A stretch of 10,302 nt of DNA from Chromatiales bacterium (GCA_024641465.1 JAHEDB010000047.1:1-10302); one strand, 5' to 3'. Shown: positions 1 through 6,345, counted from the first letter of the stretch. Made by a program: numbers and translations. Notes: generated by a model from the letters alone, not told the origin.

Positions 1-603
1 CGCCAGTTTATGGCCATTGAGTTCAAGTTCACCACTGACGATATACACCACACCACGATGGGCGCTGTTCAGCGGCTCGGTCAGCACCGCCCCGGCATCG
101 AGTTCAATGTCCAGATACTTGACCGGTGTGAGTAATTTCAGCGGTGAACCCTCTCCGACGATGATGCGTTTTTTCCCCCCGGCAAATATCTGCTGCGGAA
201 AATCCATTGCATCGACCTGCTGATAGTCCGGTTCGACGCCCTTGAGGCGTTGCGGCAGATTGATCCACAACTGAATGCCGACGGTATGCCCGCCCTGCCC
301 CGGCATTTCAGAGTGGACCAGGCCGCGCCCGGCGGTAAAGCGTTGCGCCCCGCCGGGTAAGACCGTCGACCGGTTGCCGAGGTTGTCCGCGTGCTCCATT
401 GAACCGCTGAAGATATAGGTAATGGCCTCAAAGCCCCGATGAGGATGGTCCGGGAAACCGGTGCCGGGGGCGACATTAAAGTGGTCCCACAACACGATGG
501 GATCGAAATTCATAAAGCCACGGATCGGCAGCAGGCGTTTGACCTCGGCGCCATCGCCCTCCATGGTCTCCTGCGCGTTACGGATTTCAAACGTTGCGGA
601 CAT
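1..603 (-). CDS. Pirin-family cupin protein (C-terminus beyond window)
   Basis: The 201 visible residues match pirin, a bicupin, non-haem-metal protein of the cytoplasm; bacterial members include quercetin 2,3-dioxygenases and E. coli YhaK/YhhW. The N-terminal cupin carries the full metal-binding set: H53 and H55 in a DHPHRGFE motif, and H97 and E99 in GRGLVHSEMP. The second cupin begins near residue 165 and is cut by the left edge; family members run to roughly 230-290 residues, so 30-90 are missing. The start ATG at 603 is preceded by GAGGAAC, a good ribosome binding site that lies inside the end of the upstream yqjG gene. Only 2 bases separate the two genes, so they are almost certainly co-transcribed and perhaps translationally coupled. 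The exact substrate cannot be read from sequence; quercetinase activity or redox sensing are both known in the family. Confidence 0.93.
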   Translation of the reverse strand, partial: MSATFEIRNAQETMEGDGAEVKRLLPIRGFMNFDPIVLWDHFNVAPGTGFPDHPHRGFEAITYIFSGSMEHADNLGNRSTVLPGGAQRFTAGRGLVHSEMPGQGGHTVGIQLWINLPQRLKGVEPDYQQVDAMDFPQQIFAGGKKRIIVGEGSPLKLLTPVKYLDIELDAGAVLTEPLNSAHRGVVYIVSGELELNGHKLA

Positions 604-605
604 GT

Positions 606-1595
606 TTAGTTCCTCACGATAAACCGGCCACGGTCATGTGGCTGGGTGTAATCGATGGCCGGCCCCTGCGGGACGATGCGGGTCGGGTTGATCGTCGGGT
701 GACTCCAGTAATAGTGACGTTTGATGTGCACCATGTCGACGGTCGCGGCGATGCCGGGAAATTGATACAGGTCGCGCAGGTAATTCGACAGTTGCGGGTA
801 ATCGGCAATCCGCCGCAGATTACACTTGAAGTGGCCGACATACACCGGATCAAAACGCAGCAGGGTGGTGAACAGGCGCCAGTCGGCCTCGGTCAGGGTC
901 GCGCCGACCAGATAGCGCTGTGTCGACAGCCGTTGTTCGATCTCATCGAGGGCCGCGAACAGCTCGGTAAAACCTTCCTCATAGGCCGCCTGGGTGGTGG
1001 CAAAGCCGGCGCGATAGACACCGTTATTGATCCTGGGATAAACAAACGCGTTGATGGCGTCGATCTCTCCGCGTAGCGCCGCTGGATAATAATCACTCGT
1101 GTCACCCGTCAGGGCATCAAACGCACTGTTGAACATGCGAATGATCTCCGATGACTCGTTATTCACAATCGTCTTCTGCTGCGTGTCATACAACACGGGC
1201 ACGGTCACGATGCCGGAGTAATCGGCCTGCGCCTGTTGATAGACGCGGTACATATACTCAAAGCCATGGATGTGATCCTGCGTGGCCCCGGCAAAGCCGC
1301 CGAAACGCCAGCCCTCAGGCCCCATATCCGGGCTGACCACCGACACGCCGATGATGTCTTCCAGCCGTTTCAGTTTGCGGAAGATCATGGTGCGATGCGC
1401 CCAGGGACAGGCGTGGGAGACATACAGGTGATAACGCCCGGCCTCGGCCTTAAAGCCACCCTCACCACTCGGGCCGACCGCGCCATCGGCGGTAACCCAG
1501 TGGCGAAACTGCGAGTCCTGGCGGATAAACTCACCCTCTTCGGAGGCCGTGGGTTTCCAGTCCAGTTTCAATTCACCGTTTAATAAAATACTCAT
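606..1595 (-). CDS. yqjG: Glutathionyl-hydroquinone reductase (Xi-class GST, YqjG/ECM4 family)
   Basis: This 329-residue protein matches E. coli YqjG in length and along its whole sequence. The family reduces glutathionyl-hydroquinones to hydroquinone with glutathione, releasing GSSG, and so salvages spontaneously formed quinone adducts in the cytoplasm. The thioredoxin-like N-terminal half holds the catalytic motif ACPWAHR with C63, the same position as in E. coli. The segments YHLYVS before it, VTVPVLYD, NNESSEIIRMFN, the helical C-terminal domain with LTEADWRLFTTLLRFDPVYVGHFKCN, and the C-terminal HYYWSHPTINPT are all family signatures. ATG at 1595 has only a weak AAGAGA ribosome binding site. 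It is the first gene of a two-gene operon with the pirin gene and is divergent from a LysR regulator. Its leader contains a terminator-like hairpin and a short reading frame. Confidence 0.97.
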   Translation of the reverse strand: MSILLNGELKLDWKPTASEEGEFIRQDSQFRHWVTADGAVGPSGEGGFKAEAGRYHLYVSHACPWAHRTMIFRKLKRLEDIIGVSVVSPDMGPEGWRFGGFAGATQDHIHGFEYMYRVYQQAQADYSGIVTVPVLYDTQQKTIVNNESSEIIRMFNSAFDALTGDTSDYYPAALRGEIDAINAFVYPRINNGVYRAGFATTQAAYEEGFTELFAALDEIEQRLSTQRYLVGATLTEADWRLFTTLLRFDPVYVGHFKCNLRRIADYPQLSNYLRDLYQFPGIAATVDMVHIKRHYYWSHPTINPTRIVPQGPAIDYTQPHDRGRFIVRN

Positions 1596-1607
1596 CGCAT
1601 CTCTTAC

Positions 1608-1670
1608 TCAGGAAAAAAAGGCAGGGAAGGTGAACCGGGCCGAGGCCCGATTCACCCCCAGTCTGTGCAT
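1608..1670 (-). CDS. Putative 20-residue leader peptide upstream of yqjG
   Basis: A short reading frame starts at ATG 1670, encodes MHRLGVNRASARFTFPAFFS, and stops at TGA 1608-1610, 12 bases before the yqjG start. An AGG triplet lies 6 bases upstream of the ATG. The frame runs straight through the GC-rich hairpin and the T-run described at 1613-1659, which is the arrangement seen in ribosome-mediated attenuators. No run of a single regulatory amino acid is present, although three phenylalanines fall over the T-run. A frame of this size can arise by chance; that it is translated is an inference from position only. Confidence 0.25.
   Translation of the reverse strand: MHRLGVNRASARFTFPAFFS
1613..1659 (-). 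terminator. Terminator-like hairpin in yqjG leader (possible attenuator)
   Basis: Read on the minus strand, GGTGAATCGGGCC pairs with GGCCCGGTTCACC (1629-1656) with one mismatch and a 2-base centre. The stem can be extended by GGG/CCC across a small bulge, and a run of seven T (1613-1619) follows. This is an intrinsic-terminator layout placed only 17 bases before the yqjG ATG on the same strand. A second hairpin, CAGTCT-GTGCAT-AGACTG (1659-1676), lies just upstream. AGGCAG (1674-1679) can instead pair with CTGCCT (1619-1624) next to the T-run, competing with the second hairpin. That gives alternative folds, as in attenuators. The stem-to-T-run spacing is slightly long unless the extended or outer stem forms. 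Confidence 0.5.
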
Positions 1671-1735
1671 AGACTGCCTAAGGCTTTGAAGGTCCAAAAT
1701 ACCGTGTTGAACCCGTTTAAAACAAGCTCAGCACG

Positions 1736-1767
1736 ATAATACGTGGACTTTCAGCAACAAACTCCAC
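1736..1767 (-). promoter_or_regulatory. Candidate yqjG promoter -10 with overlapping dyad
   Basis: On the minus strand a TATTAT hexamer (1736-1741, five of six to consensus) lacks a recognisable -35 at normal spacing. Directly upstream is an inverted repeat of 9 bases with one mismatch (1743-1751 and 1759-1767, arms GTGGACTTT and AAACTCCAC) covering the -35 position. A poor -35 with an adjacent dyad fits an activator-dependent promoter, and the divergent LysR gene is the natural candidate regulator. Transcription from here would give a leader of about 130 bases. The dyad could equally be an RNA hairpin. This is inference from motifs alone. Confidence 0.3.
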
Positions 1768-1942
1768 GGCACTTGATCTGACACAATGTTATTAAAGATC
1801 GCCCTCGTCACAATTTAGACTGTATCCAGAAAAAAACCGTGCGATGGCCGTATCCAGCTCAGAATGTCGGTATGACATGTTGCACTTCCATTATGGGCCA
1901 AAATATTCGATTAAAAGGCCTAAATAATTGCTTATAAACATC

Positions 1943-1960
1943 TAATAAATTGATATATTA
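1943..1960. promoter_or_regulatory. AT-rich imperfect palindrome before the LysR start
   Basis: TAATAAATTGATATATTA is an 18-base inverted repeat with matching TAATA/TATTA ends and internal AT/AT pairs. It ends 5 bases before the LysR ATG. A regulator site at this position would overlap the ribosome-loading region or promoter of the LysR gene, as expected for autorepression. The even-centred symmetry is not the classic T-N11-A LysR box, and AT-rich palindromes occur by chance, so this is only a candidate. Confidence 0.25.
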
Positions 1961-1965
1961 AAAAT

Positions 1966-2916
1966 ATGACTCATCCTAAGGTAACCCTTGAACAATGGCG
2001 TGTCCTACAGGCCGTGGTGGACTTTGGCGGCTTCGCCCAGGCCGCCGAGGCCCTGCACCGCAGCCAATCCTCGATCAGCTATGCCGTGCAACGGCTACAG
2101 GACCAACTGGGCGCCAAACTGCTGCACATTGTCGGACGCAAGGCCGAGTTGACCGAGACAGGCAAGGTCCTGCTGCGTCAGTCCCGGCAATTACTCGACA
2201 ACGCCAGCGAACTCGAAGACATGGCGCGGATGATCCGTACCGGCTGGGAGTCAGAAATCCGGCTGGTGGTCGATGCCGCCTACCCGACCCGGGACCTGAT
2301 CGATGTCCTGAAGCAATTTAAACCCCTCAGTCAGGGCACACGGGTCCAGCTCCAGGAGGTCATCCTGTCGGGCGCGGAGGAGGCGGTGCTAAGCGGTAAC
2401 GCCGATCTGGCAATAACCACCATCGTCCCGCAGGGCTTTCTCGGTGATCTGCTGACCGAGATCGATTTTCTGGCCGTGGCCCACCCGGACCATCCCCTGC
2501 ACCAACGACAAGGTGAGCTGCTCGCCAAAGATCTGCAACAGGAACTACAGGTCATTATCCGAGACTCCGGCGCCATCCAGCAGCGCGATGTGGGCTGGCA
2601 GGACGCCGAGCACCGCTGGACGGTCAGCAAGCTTGAAACCGCCGTGGAAACGATCAGTCAGGGCCTGGGATTTGCCTGGCTACCGGTGCATTTGATCAAA
2701 AAACAGTTACAGAACGGTAAACTCAAGGCCCTGCCCCTGCGGGACGGGCAGCGCTTTCAGGCCCAGTTCTATCTGGTCAAGGGCAGCCCCGGCCAGCCAG
2801 GACCGGCCACGGAGAAACTGGCGGGTTTATTCAAACAACATAAGGAATCAAGGTCCGTTGTTCAGGACCCGGGCAAGGTTATCACTGTCGAAAGATCTTA
2901 CAGTTCCTTGAATTAA
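1966..2916 (+). CDS. LysR-family transcriptional regulator (YhaJ-like)
   Basis: The 316-residue protein has the usual LysR layout: a winged helix-turn-helix at about residues 6-65 (TLEQWRVLQ... FAQAAEALHRSQSSISYAVQRLQ), a linker helix, and a two-lobed effector-binding domain from about 90 to 290. The GWESEIRLVVDAAYP segment and the EVILSGAEEAVLSGNADLAI segment resemble the subgroup that includes E. coli YhaJ, which responds to quinone-like and nitroaromatic compounds. ATG 1966 puts the helix-turn-helix at the normal distance from the N-terminus, but there is no visible Shine-Dalgarno sequence and the upstream bases are almost all A/T. The gene is divergent from yqjG-pirin, which it probably controls. 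The last 25 or so residues are polar and look like a non-conserved tail. Family assignment is firm; the ligand and YhaJ orthology are inferred. Confidence 0.95.
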   Translation: MTHPKVTLEQWRVLQAVVDFGGFAQAAEALHRSQSSISYAVQRLQDQLGAKLLHIVGRKAELTETGKVLLRQSRQLLDNASELEDMARMIRTGWESEIRLVVDAAYPTRDLIDVLKQFKPLSQGTRVQLQEVILSGAEEAVLSGNADLAITTIVPQGFLGDLLTEIDFLAVAHPDHPLHQRQGELLAKDLQQELQVIIRDSGAIQQRDVGWQDAEHRWTVSKLETAVETISQGLGFAWLPVHLIKKQLQNGKLKALPLRDGQRFQAQFYLVKGSPGQPGPATEKLAGLFKQHKESRSVVQDPGKVITVERSYSSLN

Positions 2917-2959
2917 CAGCGCCCTCAGACGGCTAATAGGCTGAATTAAATATACTTTT

Positions 2960-2965
2960 TATAAT
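2960..2965 (+). promoter_or_regulatory. Candidate -10 box of the small exported protein gene
   Basis: A perfect TATAAT lies about 60 bases before the ATG at 3027, in an AT-rich patch after the LysR stop. The region 17 bases upstream (TAGGCT) is a poor -35, so the promoter may be weak or activated. The predicted leader also contains an AAGGAG (2989-2994) that is too far from the ATG to serve it; the AAGGGG at 3013-3018 is the one in place. Confidence 0.4.
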
Positions 2966-3026
2966 GGCATAATCCCTGCACACCTTGTAAGGAGATATTC
3001 TTTTCCAGAACTAAGGGGTGTGGCGA

Positions 3027-3305
3027 ATGAACAAGATTTTTGTAACAGGTATGGTGCTCGCGGGATTAATGGGCACGGCCCAGGCCGGGGTCAATCCCGG
3101 CACCACCAGTGGTATCCTCAGCAGCAAGGAAAAATGCGCCTCGGCCCTCAATAACTACCTCGGTTATCGGCATGACGCCAACTCGGCGGATGCCTATCGG
3201 GTCCAGAAGCTGGAGAGTCAGGTCGACACCATGTGTGAGGGTTATCAGGTCAAGCTGGTCGACAATAATGGGGTTACCACCGGTGTGATCGAGCTGGCGG
3301 ACTAA
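3027..3305 (+). CDS. Small exported two-cysteine protein, function unknown
   Basis: I do not recognise this 92-residue protein. It begins with a clear Sec signal peptide: MNK, a hydrophobic core to about residue 17, and an AQA-G cleavage site after residue 20. The mature protein of about 72 residues is polar with just two cysteines, C37 and C70. They bracket a helix-prone segment and could form one disulfide in the periplasm. I chose ATG 3027 because AAGGGG lies 8 bases upstream; a GTG at 3018 is in frame but overlaps that site. It stands alone downstream of the LysR gene with its own probable promoter, so a functional link to the regulator is not evident. Its TAA stop falls within the CTAA duplicated by the repeat element that follows. 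Confidence 0.8.
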   Translation: MNKIFVTGMVLAGLMGTAQAGVNPGTTSGILSSKEKCASALNNYLGYRHDANSADAYRVQKLESQVDTMCEGYQVKLVDNNGVTTGVIELAD

Positions 3306-3449
3306 CAGCTTGTTGAAAAACTACTGCGCTTGCCATGACGGCGTTGCAAAAGGGCTCAAAATGCTCATTTACTCCATGTAAACTCCGCTTTTTCGCCCTT
3401 TTGCGCCTTGTCCTGGCTGCGCTCGCTACGTTTTTCAACAAGCTGCTAA
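3302..3449. repeat. 140-bp palindromic repeat (MITE-like) with CTAA direct repeats
   Basis: The element spans 3306-3445. Its ends are perfect 16-base inverted repeats: CAGCTTGTTGAAAAAC (3306-3321) and its complement (3430-3445). Partial complementarity continues inward (CTCAAAA, GCAAAAGGGC, and a central CATTTACtccatGTAAA hairpin), so the whole unit can fold into one long cruciform. It is flanked by CTAA at 3302-3305 and 3446-3449, a likely 4-bp target-site duplication. It has no coding capacity of its own; reading frames across it look spurious. Elements with GTTGAAAAAC-type ends are dispersed in many gammaproteobacterial chromosomes; here mobility is inferred from the structure. It also probably acts as a transcription barrier between the converging genes at 3027-3305 and 3458-3631. 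Confidence 0.8.
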
Positions 3450-3457
3450 CCGTCTGA

Positions 3458-3631
3458 TTAATACGCCAATGCATAATAAACCACATACAGCCACGACAGC
3501 AGGCCATGAAAAATGGCCCACAGGATGGATTTATTGACCGACCAGGAAATGGCGATCGACAGCGCCGTGCCGAAGCTGATCCCGGTACGGGCCATTTCCC
3601 AACGGTAGGTATAGATTGCATCCGATCTCAT
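3458..3631 (-). CDS. 57-residue two-helix inner-membrane protein
   Basis: This small conserved-looking protein has a short polar N-terminus (MRSDAIYTYRWEMART) and two hydrophobic helices, at about 17-30 and 36-55. They are joined by a WSVNKSILWAIFHG turn that resembles a motif in small hypothetical membrane proteins of several bacterial phyla. The ATG at 3631 has AGGAGA 8 bases upstream; an in-frame ATG-less extension to 3664 lacks a ribosome binding site and is rejected. It lies 42 bases after the methyltransferase gene on the same strand and is probably co-transcribed with it. Its stop is only 9 bases from the palindromic repeat. No function can be assigned. Confidence 0.75.
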   Translation of the reverse strand: MRSDAIYTYRWEMARTGISFGTALSIAISWSVNKSILWAIFHGLLSWLYVVYYALAY

Positions 3632-3673
3632 ATTGATTCTCCTGTTAAGCACGTGTCTGGGCAACTGATGGTA

Positions 3674-4693
3674 TTAGGCCTTATTACGGCCCACCACCAC
3701 GGCCTCCCGGTCCTCACCGAATAAATAGATCTCCGGTTGCATGCCGACCTGCTCAAACTGGGCGGCGATCTCCGCCGGTTGCAGGAAGTGATTGCCCTGC
3801 ACATGCTCGGACAGGTTCTGGAAGGCCATGCCGCGCCGGCCCGGCTCACGCAGTAGCTGCCGGTTGTTCGGCCAGTTGGGTTCCCAGATGATCGCTACGC
3901 CCTCGGGTTTGAGGTGCTGTTTGATGATCCGAAAGACATTTTCCTTCTGGTCCCAGACGTGGTGCAGGGCGCGGTTCATGGCGATCAGGTCGGCCGCCTC
4001 GTCGATGGCAAAGTGGTGGATGTCCCCGACTCGGAAACCGATTCGATCGGCGATGCCTTCCTTTGCCGCCAGGCGACTGGCCTGATTGATGTTCTCATCA
4101 AAGCCATCCAGACCGATACCGCGCAGATTCGGCAGGCGTTGCCCCAGCCGACGCAGATACCAGCCATTGCCACAGCCCAGGTCCACCGCCAGGCCCTGGC
4201 GGGCATCGACCTCCTGATAGGCCGGGACATTGGGGATGATCTCGTTCGACAGGAAGGAACCGAACATACCCTCCAGCATCGGGCCAAACCAGGGCAGCAC
4301 GGTCTTGCGCTCGGCCAGGACCTTCTCCCCCGGCCGCTCGCCCGATGGCATCAGTCCGGCGGCCCGCTCGGCCATGTGCGCCCCCAGCACCGCATTGACA
4401 GCAAACGGCATCAGGCTGCCCGGGGCATCGGGCAAAAACATCTGGCCCAGCTCGGTCATAGCGAATCTGTCGGTCTCCACCTCGTCCAGCAATTCGAAGG
4501 CATAGGCTGAATCACACCAGCGATTCACATAGGCCGCATCCATCCCGGTGTGAGCGGCCAGTTCGACGGCCGAGGCCTTACCGAGGGTAAGCAGCCCGTC
4601 GAACAGACGGTTGACGACACCGATGTAGGCAATATTTAAAAATATCGCGCCCTGGGTACGACGCATCACTTCCTGGCGTAGATCAGCATTCAT
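3674..4693 (-). CDS. Class I SAM-dependent methyltransferase with N-terminal winged-helix domain
   Basis: This is a 339-residue cytoplasmic methyltransferase. Residues 1-90 form a helical/winged-helix dimerisation domain like that of O-methyltransferases of the acetylserotonin/hydroxyneurosporene type (LTLGKASAVELAAHTGMDAAYVNRWCD). The Rossmann domain starts at about 165 with motif I, AVDLGCGNG (169-177), the SAM-binding loop; D196 ends the next strand and would bind the ribose. The DIHHF segment (224-228) and MNRALHHVWD (239-248) follow, then LKPEGVAIIWEP as the strand 5 region. The substrate is unknown: there is no biosynthetic cluster around it, only the 57-residue membrane protein downstream. 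The ATG at 4693 lacks a strong Shine-Dalgarno sequence. The gene is divergent from the PlsC-like gene, with 183 bases between them that show no clear promoter pair. Confidence 0.9.
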   Translation of the reverse strand: MNADLRQEVMRRTQGAIFLNIAYIGVVNRLFDGLLTLGKASAVELAAHTGMDAAYVNRWCDSAYAFELLDEVETDRFAMTELGQMFLPDAPGSLMPFAVNAVLGAHMAERAAGLMPSGERPGEKVLAERKTVLPWFGPMLEGMFGSFLSNEIIPNVPAYQEVDARQGLAVDLGCGNGWYLRRLGQRLPNLRGIGLDGFDENINQASRLAAKEGIADRIGFRVGDIHHFAIDEAADLIAMNRALHHVWDQKENVFRIIKQHLKPEGVAIIWEPNWPNNRQLLREPGRRGMAFQNLSEHVQGNHFLQPAEIAAQFEQVGMQPEIYLFGEDREAVVVGRNKA

Positions 4694-4876
4694 GGTTATG
4701 TCTCACTTCTCGGTCAGCAGTATCGCCCGGATCCTAGCAGATATCCGTATAGATCGTCCTGAGATCCAGGTATGTCGCAGCAAATCCGACAGTACAATTT
4801 ATTAATCCGGCAACCCGTGTATGCCGCTTCATTCCCACAGATTATTGCTTAAACTAAATAGAGGCCGGATGATAAG

Positions 4877-5698
4877 TTGAATGCCATCAAGGATTCTCAG
4901 TCCGTACCGATAAGATTGAGTGAATCACAGACCGTTAAAATAAATATGCTGCCCAAATACATATCAAGAATACTACGGCTTCTGTATGGATGGAGCGAGT
5001 TGATCATCGCCACCCTCATTCTTTATCTGCTGTCCTTTCTGCCCCGCACCCTCAGCCGGTCATTTTATTTTGCCCTGTTTCGACTCTGGTGCAAGATCTT
5101 CGTCAATACACTGGGGATCGACCTGCGGCTGCACCAGAAAAACACCAAACCGATCCCCAGGCGTTTCATTCTGATTTCCAATCACCCCTCCGCCTTTGAA
5201 GACATCGGTATCCCGGCCCTGTTCAATGTCTATTCGCTGGCCAAGGCCGAAGTGGCCGACTGGTGGTGGGCGGGGCGTATCGTCGAGGCCGCCGGTAATC
5301 TGTTCGTCAAGCGCGAATCCCGCGAATCGCGCCGCGAGGCGGCCGAACAGATCATCGATGTGATCAACAGGGGCAAGAATATCGTGATCTATCCGGAGGG
5401 GGGCTGTAAGGGGCGGCGGATTTTTCATACCTTCAAACACGGCGCGTTTGATATCTCGATGAAGACCGGCGTACCGATCCTGCCGGTCTTTCTTCACTAT
5501 GAATCACAGGATGACTTCGAGTGGCGCAACCCGCAAACCCTGCTGCACAAGCTCTGGCACATGACGGTAACGCAGAACAACAGCGTGAATTACTATCTGT
5601 ATGATGCGATCTATCCGGAGCAGTTCGATAGCAAGGAGGCATACAACGTCTATGTGCATCGCCTCTATATGGACTGGCAGGCGCGTTACCTGGAATAA
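4877..5698 (+). CDS. PlsC-like 1-acyl-glycerol-3-phosphate acyltransferase family protein
   Basis: The 273-residue protein belongs to the glycerolipid acyltransferase family (PlsC/LPLAT), which transfers acyl groups to lysophospholipids at the inner membrane. A hydrophobic segment at about 41-56 should anchor it. Motif I is NHPSAFED with H103 and D109, spacing HX5D rather than the common HX4D. Motif II-like GNLFVKRESRESR is at 140-152, motif III YPEGG at 172-176, and motif IV GVPILPV at 198-204. The start is uncertain. TTG 4877 gives the longest product, with GAGG 12 bases upstream; an in-frame ATG at 4946 would shorten it by 23 residues but lacks a ribosome binding site; the ATG at 4881 is out of frame. 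It stands alone, convergent with the hemoglobin gene. The lipid substrate is inferred only from family. Confidence 0.9.
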   Translation: MNAIKDSQSVPIRLSESQTVKINMLPKYISRILRLLYGWSELIIATLILYLLSFLPRTLSRSFYFALFRLWCKIFVNTLGIDLRLHQKNTKPIPRRFILISNHPSAFEDIGIPALFNVYSLAKAEVADWWWAGRIVEAAGNLFVKRESRESRREAAEQIIDVINRGKNIVIYPEGGCKGRRIFHTFKHGAFDISMKTGVPILPVFLHYESQDDFEWRNPQTLLHKLWHMTVTQNNSVNYYLYDAIYPEQFDSKEAYNVYVHRLYMDWQARYLE

Positions 5699-5712
5699 AC
5701 CATCAACCCATG

Positions 5713-5733
5713 CGCCCGACTATTTTACGGGCG
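5713..5733. terminator. Weak hairpin between convergent genes
   Basis: CGCCCG (5713-5718) and CGGGCG (5728-5733) form a 6-base stem with a 9-base loop, placed where the PlsC-like gene and the hemoglobin gene converge. The right arm overlaps the last codons of the hemoglobin gene. No T-run follows on either strand, so termination would be inefficient or Rho-assisted. Confidence 0.25.
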
Positions 5734-6150
5734 GGGGATATTATAAATACGCTGACCTTCAAACATGGTCTTACACTCGGCAACCGATGTCTTGACCAGC
5801 GCGCGCTTGAGCGCCCGGTCTGCATCCAGCCACGCCTGCCGCAGGTCATCGGCAATCCCGGCCTCTTTTATCGTCTGGGATAAAATTTTATGCCGCTCTT
5901 CGAACAGCTCATCCGTAATCAAAATATTCTGATGCGCCATCTTCGGTGTTTTGCCGGCATAGATCTTCGGGCCTCCCATCAAACCGGCCATAAAGGTAGT
6001 TTGCTGGTTTTCAAAGATTTCCTGAGGATGCTCGACAAAAAACTGTTTCAACCAGGGATGGGCGAACAGCTTGTCATAAAAACTTTTATGCACACGGCGC
6101 AGGGTATCCATGCCCCCCAGTCGATCAAATAGAGTCGAATCAATTGCCAT
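5725..6150 (-). CDS. Truncated hemoglobin, probably group I
   Basis: This 141-residue protein has the 2-over-2 globin signature: LFDRLGGMDTLRRVHKSFYDKLFAHPWLKQFF at 7-38, then ENQQTTFMAGLMGGP at 47-61, then a short loop and MAHQNILITDELFEERHKIL. H73 is the expected proximal haem ligand (F8), Y25 the B10 tyrosine, F37/F38 the CD1 region, and Q49/Q50 the distal E-helix glutamines. Such proteins bind O2 and NO in the cytoplasm and often act in NO detoxification or oxygen handling. The family placement is firm; the group I call rests on the LGG start and the E-helix pattern. I chose ATG 6150 because it places LFDRLGG at the normal position; an in-frame TTG at 6198 adds a non-homologous extension. 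The ribosome binding site is weak. A possible -10 (TATTAT, minus, 6172-6177) lies just upstream with poor -35 spacing. Confidence 0.93.
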   Translation of the reverse strand: MAIDSTLFDRLGGMDTLRRVHKSFYDKLFAHPWLKQFFVEHPQEIFENQQTTFMAGLMGGPKIYAGKTPKMAHQNILITDELFEERHKILSQTIKEAGIADDLRQAWLDADRALKRALVKTSVAECKTMFEGQRIYNIPRP

Positions 6151-6286
6151 AATTAATGCTGCCTGCCACACATAATATTGATTGGAAAAATTCCGCAATT
6201 AATATATCGACTGATTTTGCCCGAGCATTAATTAAACCCGAGACTACCGCAATAAACCACTCAACAATCCCGTTTTCTCTGGATGA

Positions 6287-6302
6287 TACGAGCCTGCTCG
6301 TA
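6287..6302. promoter_or_regulatory. Perfect 16-bp dyad upstream of the hemoglobin gene
   Basis: TACGAGC-CT-GCTCGTA is a perfect inverted repeat about 135 bases upstream of the hemoglobin ATG, with short flanking symmetry (ATGA on one side, TCAT on the other). It could be an operator for a dimeric regulator or a hairpin in a transcript. It does not match the FNR or NsrR consensus as I know them. The rest of the 6151-6345 stretch is AT-rich without a gene. Confidence 0.35.
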
Positions 6303-6345
6303 CCTTCATGGGCTGATTTCCGGCGCCGGTCAGACACGCTTGCAT

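Noticed and set aside
594..1076. Plus-strand 160-codon frame opposite yqjG
   Set aside because: It is antisense to a full-length, strongly conserved yqjG; the product has no recognisable features.
3274..3621. Minus-strand 115-codon frame crossing the palindromic repeat
   Set aside because: It spans the repeat and overlaps two better-supported genes; the product is a chance translation of the element.
3914..4510. Plus-strand 198-codon frame opposite the methyltransferase
   Set aside because: Long open antisense frames are expected in this codon usage; the minus-strand protein has clear SAM-binding motifs.
6320..6329. CCGGCGCCGG palindrome
   Set aside because: Short GC palindromes of 10 bases are common by chance, and nothing ties it to a neighbour.
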